Positions 55,171-63,854 of a stretch of DNA of 64,000 nucleotides are shown here, one piece after another; position 1 is the first letter of the stretch; each line of letters begins with the position of its first letter. Under the pieces are notes generated by a model. It worked only from the letters and a program-made list of their open reading frames with translations, made no database searches and was not told the DNA's origin. The stretch is from JBMNCR01 sp049366695 (GTDB taxonomy: Bacteria > Bacillota > Clostridia > Eubacteriales > Alkalibacteraceae): assembly GCA_049366695.1 (NCBI GenBank), contig JBMNCR010000080.1:1-64000 (forward strand), written 5' to 3'. The position numbers and the translations under genes are program-made.

Positions 55171-57009
55171 ATGGGAAATGATAAAAAAAATACCAATAAC
55201 TCTATTGATGATAAAAGGGGTATCTCTCGAAGAACTTTTATCAAAGGTGCTGCAGCTAGTGTAGTAGGAGTTGCTTCAATGGGCGTTTTAGGTGGATGTT
55301 CATTTAATTCAAGTTCAGATGGTTCAACAGCAGGTGCGGGAGATGTTATAAACTATGAAGTAATAAATACAGACTTACTGATTATCGGTGCTGGATTTGG
55401 AGCGATGTCAGCTGCTTTTCAAGCAGTGGAAAAAGGACAAAATGTTACTATCATTGACAAAGGACCTTTTCGACATGGCGGGGCAGCAGGTTTTAACTGG
55501 GATGCTATCGCTACATGGCAGTTGCCAGAAGGTTTTTCAACACAAAGTTATCTGAGTAATGTGGTTAACCAGGAGGCCTATAAAAAATCAGGTTTATCTG
55601 ATCCTAACCAAAACACTGCTCTTAGATTAGCTAATACTGGACAATGTTTACCTGACCGTAATGAAGATGGTTCAGTTCACTATTATATTGATTTTCCTAC
55701 TACAAAAGGTGTTGAGGGAGTGTTTCCTAGGAATACACTTGATAAACTTGCAGAATATCCAACTGTAACAGTTGTAGATCGTACAATGGTTACAGATATT
55801 TTAATCAATGATGGAGTGTGTAACGGTGCTATGGGTGTTTACTTACCTACTGGCGATTACCGAGTATATCGTGCTCCTGCAACTATCCTCGCAACGGGAG
55901 GTAGCTGCTGGATTTATGGATGGAATACAGTTTCGGCTAATAGTATAAATTCAGCTGATAATACTGGTGATGTAGATATGGCTGCTTATCGCCATGGTGT
56001 TGGTATCGGCGATTCAGAGTATGCTGCTTATGATTTTGCATCAACTTATCCAGAAGGTCTTGCCTGTGGATGGGGTACAATGTTGAATCCAGATGCTAAT
56101 GAGTATGTTACCATGTGTGACAGAGATGGGAACAGGCTGATTACTGAAGAAACGGGGATAGACGTCGTACGTAGTTCTTACGATCGACCATATTTTAATC
56201 AAGAAGTTGCTAAATTACTTCTTTCAGGTAAAGCTACAGATGAAGGTGGTATACTGGTTGATATCAGTGGAGTAGAAATACGTCCTGCAATAAAGAAAAA
56301 TCTTAAAGTGTTCGAAGAATTTGGAATAGATCCATACAAAGAGTTAATACCAGCAAGAGAAGAAATGTACGAGCATGGCGGTACCCCTGTAATCGATGAG
56401 AATATGATGTCAGAAGTTAAAGGCTTGTTCTGCGTCAGAGGTGCAGGTGTGTATGGTGCAGGCGGTGGATTTAATGTGGGTCTTGCAAATCGTTTTGGAT
56501 CATATGCTGCGCGTAGTGCTATGGAATATATAAACAATATAGAGACATTCAGTGAGATAGATTGGACTCCTGCAGAAAAAGAATTTGAGAGACTTCATGA
56601 AATCCTTAACAGAGATGTAAATGGAGGTATTCGACCTTATGTTGTTCGCCAAAAGATTCAAAATACATGTAAGACTTGCTTAGGTATAATTAGAGAAACA
56701 GATAAGCTAGAGGCTGCAGCAAAAGAGCTTGAAAGGATTCGTCTTGAAGATCTTCCTAAAATGTATGTCTCTGATAAATCTCATACATATAACACAGATT
56801 GGAAGGAAGCTATAGAGGCTTACAATCTTCTTGATGTAGCAGAATTGTCAGTAAAATCAACTTTAATGCGTGAAGAAACTCGTGGACAATATCTACGTCC
56901 AGAATTTCCAGAAAAAGATGATGCAAACTGGAATGTTATGCTTGTAGGGAGATTAAAAGATGATCAACTATCCTTTGAAAAAAAGGAAATGCCAACAACT
57001 ACATGGTAA
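55171..57009 (+). CDS. Tat-exported FAD lipoprotein, fumarate reductase/SdhA-like
   Basis: A 612-aa flavoprotein. The N-terminus has a twin-arginine signal (SRRTFIK, Arg20-Arg21), a hydrophobic stretch and a perfect lipobox LGGC (Cys43), so it is predicted to be folded in the cytoplasm, exported by Tat and lipid-anchored. The FAD fold starts LLIIGAGFGAMSA (Gly73-Gly78); ATILATGGS and NVGLANRFGSYAARSA follow, and the SdhA-type C-terminal helix (REETRGQYLRPEFPEKDD) is present. The FHPT-type active-site motif of succinate/fumarate enzymes is not seen; the region reads EYAAYDFAST. Substrate is therefore probably different. It is coupled with the Fe-S gene 33 nt downstream. Confidence 0.88.
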   Translation: MGNDKKNTNNSIDDKRGISRRTFIKGAAASVVGVASMGVLGGCSFNSSSDGSTAGAGDVINYEVINTDLLIIGAGFGAMSAAFQAVEKGQNVTIIDKGPFRHGGAAGFNWDAIATWQLPEGFSTQSYLSNVVNQEAYKKSGLSDPNQNTALRLANTGQCLPDRNEDGSVHYYIDFPTTKGVEGVFPRNTLDKLAEYPTVTVVDRTMVTDILINDGVCNGAMGVYLPTGDYRVYRAPATILATGGSCWIYGWNTVSANSINSADNTGDVDMAAYRHGVGIGDSEYAAYDFASTYPEGLACGWGTMLNPDANEYVTMCDRDGNRLITEETGIDVVRSSYDRPYFNQEVAKLLLSGKATDEGGILVDISGVEIRPAIKKNLKVFEEFGIDPYKELIPAREEMYEHGGTPVIDENMMSEVKGLFCVRGAGVYGAGGGFNVGLANRFGSYAARSAMEYINNIETFSEIDWTPAEKEFERLHEILNRDVNGGIRPYVVRQKIQNTCKTCLGIIRETDKLEAAAKELERIRLEDLPKMYVSDKSHTYNTDWKEAIEAYNLLDVAELSVKSTLMREETRGQYLRPEFPEKDDANWNVMLVGRLKDDQLSFEKKEMPTTTW

Positions 57010-57042
57010 TTGATTACTAATTAGATTTGAAGGGAGAAAAAA

Positions 57043-57741
57043 ATGAAAGTCAAAATTTATAAATATGATCCTGCTAAGGATAAAGAACCAAGATATATCG
57101 AACACGAAGTACCATATAAAGAAAAAATGTCTGTGCTAGAAGCAATCGTTTGGGTGCACGAAAACAAAGAAATGGTAGCTTATGACTATAGCTGTCATGG
57201 AAGGATGTGCGGACGCTGTGCCATGATGTTGGACGGAGTCCCTATTCTAGCCTGCAGTACACCAATTTCAGATAAGGAACACACTATTGAGCCGCTTAGA
57301 GGACAAAGAGTTATTCGAGATCTTATTGTAGATAAGAGTGATTTAGGTGATCGCTTATCTAATCAATATGAGCGTATAAGAACCGAGCCGGTTAAATTAG
57401 AGGAACTTGACAAGTACGATAAAGAGGCTGCTGATATACTTTATGATAATGTCAACTGTACTCGCTGTGGTTGTTGTGACGCCGCCTGTCCAGTACTCAA
57501 GGAAAAACCTGACCAATTTGTAGGTCCTGCCACTATGCTTGCTGTAGCATTTCGACATGTTGATTCTTACGATCAGGCAGATCGAGCTCTTGAAGCAGTT
57601 AGCAAGGGACTTTATCACTGTATCCAGTGTGGTATGTGTGATGAAGTGTGTCCACGCTATGAAATCGACCATCTTGGAGCATGGAAGACGCTTAGAGCGG
57701 CTGCTGAAGAGAGAGGATTAAAACCTAGTTACGCAAAATAG
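57043..57741 (+). CDS. Fumarate reductase-type iron-sulfur subunit
   Basis: A 232-aa SdhB/FrdB-like protein. The 2Fe-2S ligands are Cys51, 56, 59 and 71. Two ferredoxin-like clusters follow: Cys139, 142, 145, 149 and Cys193, 196, 199, 203, each with CxxCxxCxxxCP spacing. The second therefore looks like a 4Fe-4S site rather than the 3Fe-4S usual in SdhB. No own signal peptide, so export would be by hitch-hiking with the Tat flavoprotein. No membrane anchor subunit gene is adjacent, so the electron donor is unclear. Confidence 0.9.
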   Translation: MKVKIYKYDPAKDKEPRYIEHEVPYKEKMSVLEAIVWVHENKEMVAYDYSCHGRMCGRCAMMLDGVPILACSTPISDKEHTIEPLRGQRVIRDLIVDKSDLGDRLSNQYERIRTEPVKLEELDKYDKEAADILYDNVNCTRCGCCDAACPVLKEKPDQFVGPATMLAVAFRHVDSYDQADRALEAVSKGLYHCIQCGMCDEVCPRYEIDHLGAWKTLRAAAEERGLKPSYAK

Positions 57742-58011
57742 ATTATATTTATCTCTATTCCCATAATTAAGGTGTTTGCCTATATAGTAAATTAATTACT
57801 ATTGAGGTAACACTTTACTTAAATAAGAAAAATATTGTAAAATGTGAGTTTCGTGTTAGTTTAGCAGCATGCTATTTAAGTTTTTAGACATATAACTGGT
57901 GAAAGAGTTAGTACCTAAGCTGATTGGGCATATTACTTATTTATGATTTTTATTTTCTATAACAGTTAAGATAATGGAGCTATTTGCAATTGCAAGGAGG
58001 AATGGTAATTC
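57742..58011. other. Spacer between Fe-S subunit and first Tat gene
   Basis: 270 nt; no gene, no strong terminator. The Tat genes could be reached by read-through or have their own promoter. Confidence 0.4.
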
Positions 58012-58305
58012 ATGAAAATTGGAACATTAGAACTAATTCTAATCTTAGTAGTAGCATTGCTTACATTGGGACCAGAAAAAATGCCTATATATGCAAATAA
58101 ATTAGGTAAATTACTTAATTCGTTGAAAGATTATACTAAAGAATTTACTGAGGAAATTAATGAAAATATTGTAGAGCCTTTAGAGGAAGTTAAAAAACCA
58201 CTTACTGATATTGCGGAACCATTAGCAAATATTGATAAAACCATTAATAAACCAGTGGAAGATATTAAAAGTTCAATTAACGATTTATGCAAAATTAAAA
58301 AATAA
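58012..58305 (+). CDS. TatA/TatB-like protein (long form)
   Basis: A 97-aa protein. The N-terminal membrane helix (LELILILVVALLTLGPEKMP, residues 6-25) and the adjoining amphipathic helix show the TatA/B hinge motif (usually FGP; here LGPEKMP). The longer acidic C-terminal tail is more TatB-like. Tat components in Firmicutes often sit beside their substrate, here the Tat flavoprotein. Strong CAAGGAGG site. Confidence 0.85.
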   Translation: MKIGTLELILILVVALLTLGPEKMPIYANKLGKLLNSLKDYTKEFTEEINENIVEPLEEVKKPLTDIAEPLANIDKTINKPVEDIKSSINDLCKIKK

Positions 58306-58460
58306 ATCTATCTAAGCTACTCTAGATATAAATAGTGAATCAGTTTCAACTGAAGTGACACCAGAAGTTAATGTAGAAGTGTAAAAATTGAAGCTTAATC
58401 AAAATAATATTAAAATGTACTAATTGGAAACAAATCTATTCAAAGAGGAGAATACTTGAT

Positions 58461-58637
58461 ATGTTTGGAAAAATAGGATCACAAGAAATAATGATAATTT
58501 TAGTGATATTATTAATAATATTTGGACCAAAACAATTGCCAAAGTTAGGAAAATCGGCGGGTAAAACAATAAAGAACTTTAAAGACGGTATAGATGGAGA
58601 TGATAGTGAAATTATTAGCACAGAAGAAAATTTTTAG
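58461..58637 (+). CDS. tatA: TatA-like protein (short form)
   Basis: A 58-aa protein, MFGKIGSQEIMIILVILL at the start, the hinge IFGPKQLPKLGKSAGKTIKNFKDG and a short acidic tail. This is a canonical TatA. GAGGAG lies upstream at the normal distance. Together with the preceding TatB-like protein it could make a dedicated A/B pair. No tatC is found in the window. Confidence 0.88.
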   Translation: MFGKIGSQEIMIILVILLIIFGPKQLPKLGKSAGKTIKNFKDGIDGDDSEIISTEENF

Positions 58638-59182
58638 CATGAGATGTTTGTTTTGAAAAAAGAGAGACTCATTAATCTTATAGTAGTGAGATGGGATTAG
58701 TTGAATTTTTAGTGAATTACAAAATGGATTGTTAATCATTAATGGTGTTTTATTACTAGTAATTTTAATGAAACTGTAATTTTTCATGTATCATAAAATA
58801 GAAAATATGCTTTCAAAAAAGAATTAGATACGAAAAGAATATGATTTAAGAATATAATTCTATTATAGAGAAGTGTATAGAGAGAATTATATTTTTAATT
58901 GAATTATTAAAAGAATCATTATCAATTAGTAATGATAAATCTAATAAAATATTGGTATATACTGTAAAATGCGTTAACTAATCCTATATTATAAAAGGCA
59001 ACACGATCAGTGACTTATCACTCCTATTAATGGAGTAATAAGTCATTATTTCTTAGTAAATTTTATGATTTTTTATAGTTAGTTCTAAATAAAAAAGTAT
59101 TTTGATACATGCAAAAGATTCTACATTGATATTTGCAACGTGTAAAATTTTGTGAGATTTGTTGATATCACATCTATAAATT
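58638..59182. other. Intergenic region tatA / hxlR (convergent)
   Basis: 545 nt without a supported gene. It has two hairpins: AATATAATTCT/AGAATTATATT (58851-58893, 21-nt loop, then TTT) and a stronger one at 59011-59045. Confidence 0.5.
59011..59053. terminator. Terminator between tatA and hxlR
   Basis: TGACTTAT(c)ACTCC pairs with GGAGT(a)ATAAGTCA, one mismatch, 7-nt loop, followed by TTATTTCTT. It may serve both convergent transcripts. Its ACTCC/GGAG core and TGACTT arms resemble the terminator at 40518. Confidence 0.7.
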
Positions 59183-59587
59183 CTACTCGTCAGAATTCAG
59201 TAATTGTTCATATACTGGCATAATATGTTCTTGAAGATAACCTGTTCCCCATACATTCATATAATTTAAAACTTCAATAAACTTCTTTCCAGTATCAGTA
59301 AGATAATACTCAACTTTTGGAGGAACTTGATTATACGACTTACGAACTATTAACTTGTCCTGCTCTAGTGATTTTAATTGTTTGCTTAAATAAGTTTGAG
59401 TTACATTAGGAATTGATTTTTTTATTTGGGAAAATCTTAAGGTATTATCTTTTAGCAACCAAATAATAGCTATTTTCCATTTTCCTCTCATTATTTTTTG
59501 CGTCATGCATATTGAACACAGCGTATCTTTTGTTTCTTGACAAACATTACATTCTTGACATTCAGCCAAGTATTCAAGTACTTGCAT
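59183..59587 (-). CDS. HxlR-type regulator with N-terminal Cys cluster
   Basis: A 134-aa HxlR winged-helix protein: GKWKIAIIWLL, LRFSQIKKSIPNVTQTYLSKQLKSLE and VEYYLTDTGKKF are family motifs. Unusually, five cysteines precede the HTH: Cys10, 13, 16 (CxxCxxC) and Cys24, 27 (CxxC). Typical HxlR sensors have one Cys there. A metal-, Fe-S- or multi-thiol redox sensor is possible. It is divergent from two FMN-linked genes and probably controls them. Confidence 0.88.
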   Translation of the reverse strand: MQVLEYLAECQECNVCQETKDTLCSICMTQKIMRGKWKIAIIWLLKDNTLRFSQIKKSIPNVTQTYLSKQLKSLEQDKLIVRKSYNQVPPKVEYYLTDTGKKFIEVLNYMNVWGTGYLQEHIMPVYEQLLNSDE

Positions 59588-59600
59588 AATTATTTCTCTC

Positions 59601-59631
59601 CTTAGTATATAATTGTGTACTTAGTATATAA
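59601..59631. promoter_or_regulatory. Tandem direct repeat, candidate HxlR operator
   Basis: CTTAGTATATAA occurs at 59601-59612 and again at 59620-59631, 19 bp apart (about two helical turns), in the 119-nt divergent region. Confidence 0.5.
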
Positions 59632-59642
59632 AAATACAGTAA

Positions 59643-59671
59643 TTGACATAAGTAAACTATGGGCTTATTAT
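59643..59671 (+). promoter_or_regulatory. SigA-type promoter for the flavodoxin-like gene
   Basis: TTGACA and TATTAT with 17-nt spacing, 36 nt before the ATG at 59707 and just downstream of the tandem repeat. Confidence 0.65.
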
Positions 59672-59706
59672 ACTATTATAATCAAAAAAAGTAAAGGAGG
59701 TGAGTC

Positions 59707-60198
59707 ATGAGTAATAATATAGGTATTGTATTTTTTTCAAAAGATGGTTCAACAAAAGTATTGGCAAATATATTAGCTATCAAAAACAAAGCTAAAATTT
59801 TAGAATTAATTGAAAAGAATAAAAAGTCTAATATGATTACTAGATCAATAAATGCCACTAGAAAGAAAAGTGTAGAACTCGTTGATGAACCGCATAAAAA
59901 TATTAACAACTTTAATAAGTTATATCTATGTACACCTATTTGGGCAAGTAATGGAACGCCAGCTATGAATGCTTTTATTAACAACTCAGATTTTGATGGT
60001 AAAGAAATTGTTATTATTACGGTAAAGGGATTTTCGCCATCAAATATGCTGCAAAAGACTCATAAGTATTTATCTGATTTAGTTGAAAGTAGAAATGGTA
60101 AAGTAGTTAAGTGTGTTGATATTCACGGAGCTGGAATTGGAAAAACAGCTAGTGATAAGCATATTAAAGAACAAATAGAAAATTTAAATATATTATAA
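59707..60198 (+). CDS. Flavodoxin-like protein
   Basis: A 163-aa protein with a flavodoxin fold pattern: beta strand plus phosphate loop FFSKDGSTKVLAN, a later YLCTPIWASNGTPAMNAFI segment and a final strand with FDGKEIVIITV. It probably binds FMN and carries electrons in the cytoplasm. It is 15 nt upstream of an FMN-binding split-barrel gene in the same transcript, under the Cys-rich HxlR regulator. Confidence 0.8.
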   Translation: MSNNIGIVFFSKDGSTKVLANILAIKNKAKILELIEKNKKSNMITRSINATRKKSVELVDEPHKNINNFNKLYLCTPIWASNGTPAMNAFINNSDFDGKEIVIITVKGFSPSNMLQKTHKYLSDLVESRNGKVVKCVDIHGAGIGKTASDKHIKEQIENLNIL

Positions 60199-60213
60199 AA
60201 GGAGAGATTTAAT

Positions 60214-60609
60214 ATGAAAATTGCAGAAAAAGTAATCAGTTTATTAAGTGATGAAAGTAGTGTGAAGGTAATTAGTAGCATATCAAGTGATGGTGTACTT
60301 CACTCAATAGCAGCTGGAAGTGTTATGCCTATGGGTGAAGATAAATTAATTGCAGCAGAAATTTTTATGAACACAACTTCAAAAAATATCCAAGCTAATA
60401 AAAATGTAGCTGTATTAGTTGTAAAAGGAATGGAATCATATTTGATTAATGCAACTGCGATAGAGAGATATACTGATGGAAAAGTTTTTGAAATGATGTC
60501 AAAGCCAATGAGTGAAAAAGGCATTCCTGTCAAAGCAGTATGGACATTTGAAGTAAATGATATATTTGATCAAAGTGCATCACCTAATGCTGGAACTAAG
60601 TTAGATTAA
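60214..60609 (+). CDS. Pyridoxamine 5'-phosphate oxidase-like FMN-binding protein
   Basis: A 131-aa split beta-barrel protein of the PNPOx-like superfamily, with HSIAAGSVMPMGEDKLIAAEIFMNTTSKNIQANKNVAVLV (residues 30-69) as the flavin-binding core. Members bind FMN, F420 or haem; the exact activity is not inferable. Strong AAAGGAGAG site. It shares a transcript with the flavodoxin-like gene and ends in a terminator. Confidence 0.8.
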   Translation: MKIAEKVISLLSDESSVKVISSISSDGVLHSIAAGSVMPMGEDKLIAAEIFMNTTSKNIQANKNVAVLVVKGMESYLINATAIERYTDGKVFEMMSKPMSEKGIPVKAVWTFEVNDIFDQSASPNAGTKLD

Positions 60610-60637
60610 GTAGAGAAATATCTATTAATGTGCAAGC

Positions 60638-60677
60638 AAAAGTCAACTTTGATTTATGGTTGGCTTTTATTTTATTC
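60638..60677 (+). terminator. Terminator after the PNPOx-like gene
   Basis: AAAAGTCAAC and GTTGGCTTTT form a 10-bp stem with one G-T pair, 11-nt loop, followed by ATTTTATT. Confidence 0.75.
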
Positions 60678-60827
60678 AAAATACTAATAATATGAGGAAC
60701 TACAATAAAAAAAAACATGAATTTTACTATAAAAATTTAATATAAGAGTGAACAAAAATTTATTTAATTTCATAAGATTAATTCCAAACTATGTATAACA
60801 ATGTTTACTATATTAATAAGAATACAT

Positions 60828-62267
60828 CTATAGTGAATGATTAGATTTTTTCTTTCGTTCATATAAAGAAAGAATTCGAATTGACAAAGACATATAATCT
60901 CTTGTATAGCTGTCATTTATGTTGTACCGTAATTCGTCAATAATCTTTTTAATTCGATAAACCAAGGTATTTCGATGAATAAATAATTCATTTGCAGTAT
61001 GTAATAATGAACATTTATTATTTAAATACGCAGTAATAGTAATAATCGAATTTGGATTATTTTTATGCATTTCCATAATATCCGGATGACATGCAAATAT
61101 AGTTTCTTCTTCAATTCCAGAATCAATAATATAATCTAGAGCGTAATCATAAAAATCAAAGAAATGTGCTTTTTGTTTATATATTTTACCATATTTAACT
61201 ACCGAAATCGCTTGTTGCCAGTAAAACTTTATATATCTTAATTCTGTAAAAGGCAGACTCATACTTGTAAAAACATATTTTTGAATAATGGAAGATTTAA
61301 GATGTTTGACAGCTTTTAAATAAGGGACAATGGATTCATTAAAAACAATAATCACTTGATTTTGAAAAATTACGATAGGATACTCTGGCAATAATTTTAA
61401 ACAATTTTCCTGTACTAATGATAGGATATTATCTATTAATGTATATTCTGGCTTTGGTGTTAATACACATACCCTCAAGATATCATTATTTGTCCAATTC
61501 TGATATTTCAAGAACATATCTATTTCATCAATACTTACCCAATAATTTTTCAAAAGTTTAAATAAAGTATTGTGTCCAGACAATGCTTTTTGATTTGAAT
61601 TTAACCGTTGCATTGACGGTGCAATTATTAATGCTAAGTGATTTACAAGTTGTTCATCACCCACATTAATCTTACGATCTTTTTCTATCACAACAATACG
61701 TCCACATGCTATATTGTCGTATATAACTGGGCTAGTTATATAATCCAGTATTTTTGGAGAATTATGACGGCATATATGAGACTTATAATAGGATGGAGTT
61801 ATGTCTAAAGATTTTTGAATACTCTCTATTGAAACATAACCATAACTACGGATATATCGCCATTCGTCATTTACATCATCTAAACCATATTGTTCACTGA
61901 TTGCTAAAACTTTTTTATTATTACCTGCAAAAAAAATAGGATTATTAAATATTGTCCAACACATATTGATCATTATTTCATAGTTGAATTTTTCTGCATA
62001 TTCTCTCATTTTACAATCCCAATCGTCATAGAAGTCAAAAACATCTGCTACAATTTCAAAAGCATTTTGAATATCCATGTTATGCAAGATAATTTTATCG
62101 TTTTCTCCAATACAAATGACATTATTATCTTTTTGTTTTAAATATACACAATGCTCAACTGGAATCAACCTCACACTTTTCAATAATGGTTCCGCATTTT
62201 TTTTGATGTCTATTTCTATTTCATAATCATTTAAACGATTTACAATCATCCACATACTTAATTTCAT
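60828..62267 (-). CDS. PucR-type transcriptional regulator
   Basis: A 479-aa regulator with the PucR C-terminal HTH (CSLLHTANELFIHRNTLVYRIKKI). The N-terminal 230 residues are an unassigned sensor region. It is only distantly similar to the regulator at 40948. It is divergent from a URO-D-family methyltransferase gene; such pairings are typical of corrinoid-dependent demethylation loci. An 11-bp-arm inverted repeat lies in the shared region. Start MKLSMWM follows GGGTGGG. Confidence 0.85.
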   Translation of the reverse strand: MKLSMWMIVNRLNDYEIEIDIKKNAEPLLKSVRLIPVEHCVYLKQKDNNVICIGENDKIILHNMDIQNAFEIVADVFDFYDDWDCKMREYAEKFNYEIMINMCWTIFNNPIFFAGNNKKVLAISEQYGLDDVNDEWRYIRSYGYVSIESIQKSLDITPSYYKSHICRHNSPKILDYITSPVIYDNIACGRIVVIEKDRKINVGDEQLVNHLALIIAPSMQRLNSNQKALSGHNTLFKLLKNYWVSIDEIDMFLKYQNWTNNDILRVCVLTPKPEYTLIDNILSLVQENCLKLLPEYPIVIFQNQVIIVFNESIVPYLKAVKHLKSSIIQKYVFTSMSLPFTELRYIKFYWQQAISVVKYGKIYKQKAHFFDFYDYALDYIIDSGIEEETIFACHPDIMEMHKNNPNSIITITAYLNNKCSLLHTANELFIHRNTLVYRIKKIIDELRYNINDSYTRDYMSLSIRILSLYERKKKSNHSL

Positions 62268-62324
62268 AATTATCCCACCCTATATATAAATTTTATCAGT
62301 AATTTCAAATTTATATATGTATTC

Positions 62325-62358
62325 ATAATACGAAATTCACATGTATTTTTCGTATTAT
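62325..62358. promoter_or_regulatory. 11-bp-arm inverted repeat, candidate operator
   Basis: ATAATACGAAA (62325-62335) and TTTCGTATTAT (62348-62358) are perfect inverted arms with a 12-nt spacer, between the PucR-type regulator and the URO-D-like gene and upstream of the promoter at 62372. Confidence 0.6.
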
Positions 62359-62371
62359 CCACCTGTATAAA

Positions 62372-62400
62372 TTGAAGTAAATATATATTATTATTATAAC
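62372..62400 (+). promoter_or_regulatory. SigA-type promoter for the URO-D-like gene
   Basis: TTGAAG and TATAAC with 17-nt spacing, 14 bp downstream of the inverted repeat; the leader to 62490 would be about 80 nt. Confidence 0.5.
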
Positions 62401-62489
62401 ATATTTAAGATTTACAAAATAATAAGATGGCTTGAGTACATAGGGTAATATGTATTATTGCAATTATTAAAAAGGAGGAAAAAAAGTAG

Positions 62490-63854
62490 ATGAATGATGT
62501 AAAAAAACTTCAACAAGAAAGAACAGAAAATATTAATGCTGTATATGATAACAAAATTCCAAAAAGAGTTCCCATTGATGTCAGTTTAGGTTTGGATATT
62601 GTTGCAGAATATGCAAAAATAGACAGAAAGGAAGCTTTATGGAATCCTACATTACTAGAACCAGCTGCTAATGAACTTTGTGAAAGAATTCCTTCAGATA
62701 CATGCGTCTATGGTTTGAAGGTACATATGCCAAACTATTATCAAGCTTTAGGTTCAAAAAACTGCATTATGAGTTCAAATGGATTTATGCAACATCCTAA
62801 CACTGTGGGTCTCCTAGAAAGTGAATATGAAGATTTCATTAGAAATCCTTATGATTGCATTATAGAAAAAGTATTACCGAGAAATTATAAGGAACTTGAT
62901 TTTAATCTACAGCCTGCAAGATCTATGTTTACTATATCCCAAGCAATGTCAGCGATGCAATCCAACATGGGACATACATTTGGATTAATAGCTCAATTAT
63001 CACAAAAATTTGGATATCCCATGGGAGAACCAGGTACTGGTGGAGGTTGCTATGCACCTTTAGATATTATGACAGATAATTTAAGAAGTTTTAGTGGAAT
63101 GTGTTCAGATATCAGAAGAATGCCTGAAAAAGTATTAGAGGCAGTTGAAGCAATATATCCATTAAATTATAAAGCAGGCATACCTCCTAGAATTACCAAT
63201 TATGGGGCTGCATTTTTTCCTTTACATATGGCTACGTTTATGAGAGAGAAGGATTTTGAAAAATTATGGTGGCCCACATGGAAACGTCAAGTAACCGATT
63301 ATGCATCGTTAGGGCTCCATTCTGGTGCGTTTTGTGAACATGATTGGATGCGTTACCTAGATTATTTACAGGATCTCCCTACAGATACAAGACTGATGTT
63401 TGAATATGGTGATGCTAAAATAATCAAAGAAAAGCTTGGTAAAAAATTTATTTTAATGGGTTTATTCCCACTTTCAACTCTTACTAATTGTACTAAACAA
63501 GAATGTGTTGACAAAACAAAGGAGTTCATTGACATAATGGCACCTGGTGGAAAATTTATTTTCTCCTTTGATAAAAGTCCTCTTGTATTTTCTGATATTA
63601 ATATTGAAAATCTCATTGCTGTTTGTGAAACTGTGAGAGATTATGGTGTATATGATAATGCTGGACAAACAGCTGGGTTACAGTTTAATAAAGATGATTA
63701 TACACATTCTAAAATAGTGCCCTTCGAGAGCAAGTATTACAGAACATGGGATCAATACAAAGAACTAAATCCTGAAACGCCAGAATCAGCAAAAAATACA
63801 GTTATAGGGTATGAAGATTCTATTGTCAACTTTATTTATAATCTATGTATGTAA
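62490..63854 (+). CDS. URO-D/MtaA-like methyltransferase
   Basis: A 454-aa protein of the uroporphyrinogen decarboxylase superfamily. The TIM-barrel pattern is seen in RVPIDVSLGLDIVAEYA near the N-terminus, GEPGTGGGCYAPLDIMTDNLRSFSG in the middle and GKKFILMGLFPLS towards the C-terminus. It is longer than true HemE and lacks its early Arg-rich substrate motif. In Clostridia such proteins act as corrinoid methyltransferases (MtaA, CmuA and O-demethylase relatives) or unknown enzymes. A divergent PucR-type regulator supports a catabolic role. A corrinoid protein gene might lie beyond the right edge. Strong AAAGGAGG site. Confidence 0.75.
   Translation: MNDVKKLQQERTENINAVYDNKIPKRVPIDVSLGLDIVAEYAKIDRKEALWNPTLLEPAANELCERIPSDTCVYGLKVHMPNYYQALGSKNCIMSSNGFMQHPNTVGLLESEYEDFIRNPYDCIIEKVLPRNYKELDFNLQPARSMFTISQAMSAMQSNMGHTFGLIAQLSQKFGYPMGEPGTGGGCYAPLDIMTDNLRSFSGMCSDIRRMPEKVLEAVEAIYPLNYKAGIPPRITNYGAAFFPLHMATFMREKDFEKLWWPTWKRQVTDYASLGLHSGAFCEHDWMRYLDYLQDLPTDTRLMFEYGDAKIIKEKLGKKFILMGLFPLSTLTNCTKQECVDKTKEFIDIMAPGGKFIFSFDKSPLVFSDINIENLIAVCETVRDYGVYDNAGQTAGLQFNKDDYTHSKIVPFESKYYRTWDQYKELNPETPESAKNTVIGYEDSIVNFIYNLCM

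Noticed and set aside
58334..58384. Extra C-terminal tail of the long TatA/B protein (SESVSTEVTPEVNVEV in another frame)
   Set aside because: It resembles an acidic Tat tail, but several stops separate it from the gene; evidence for a frameshift is too weak.
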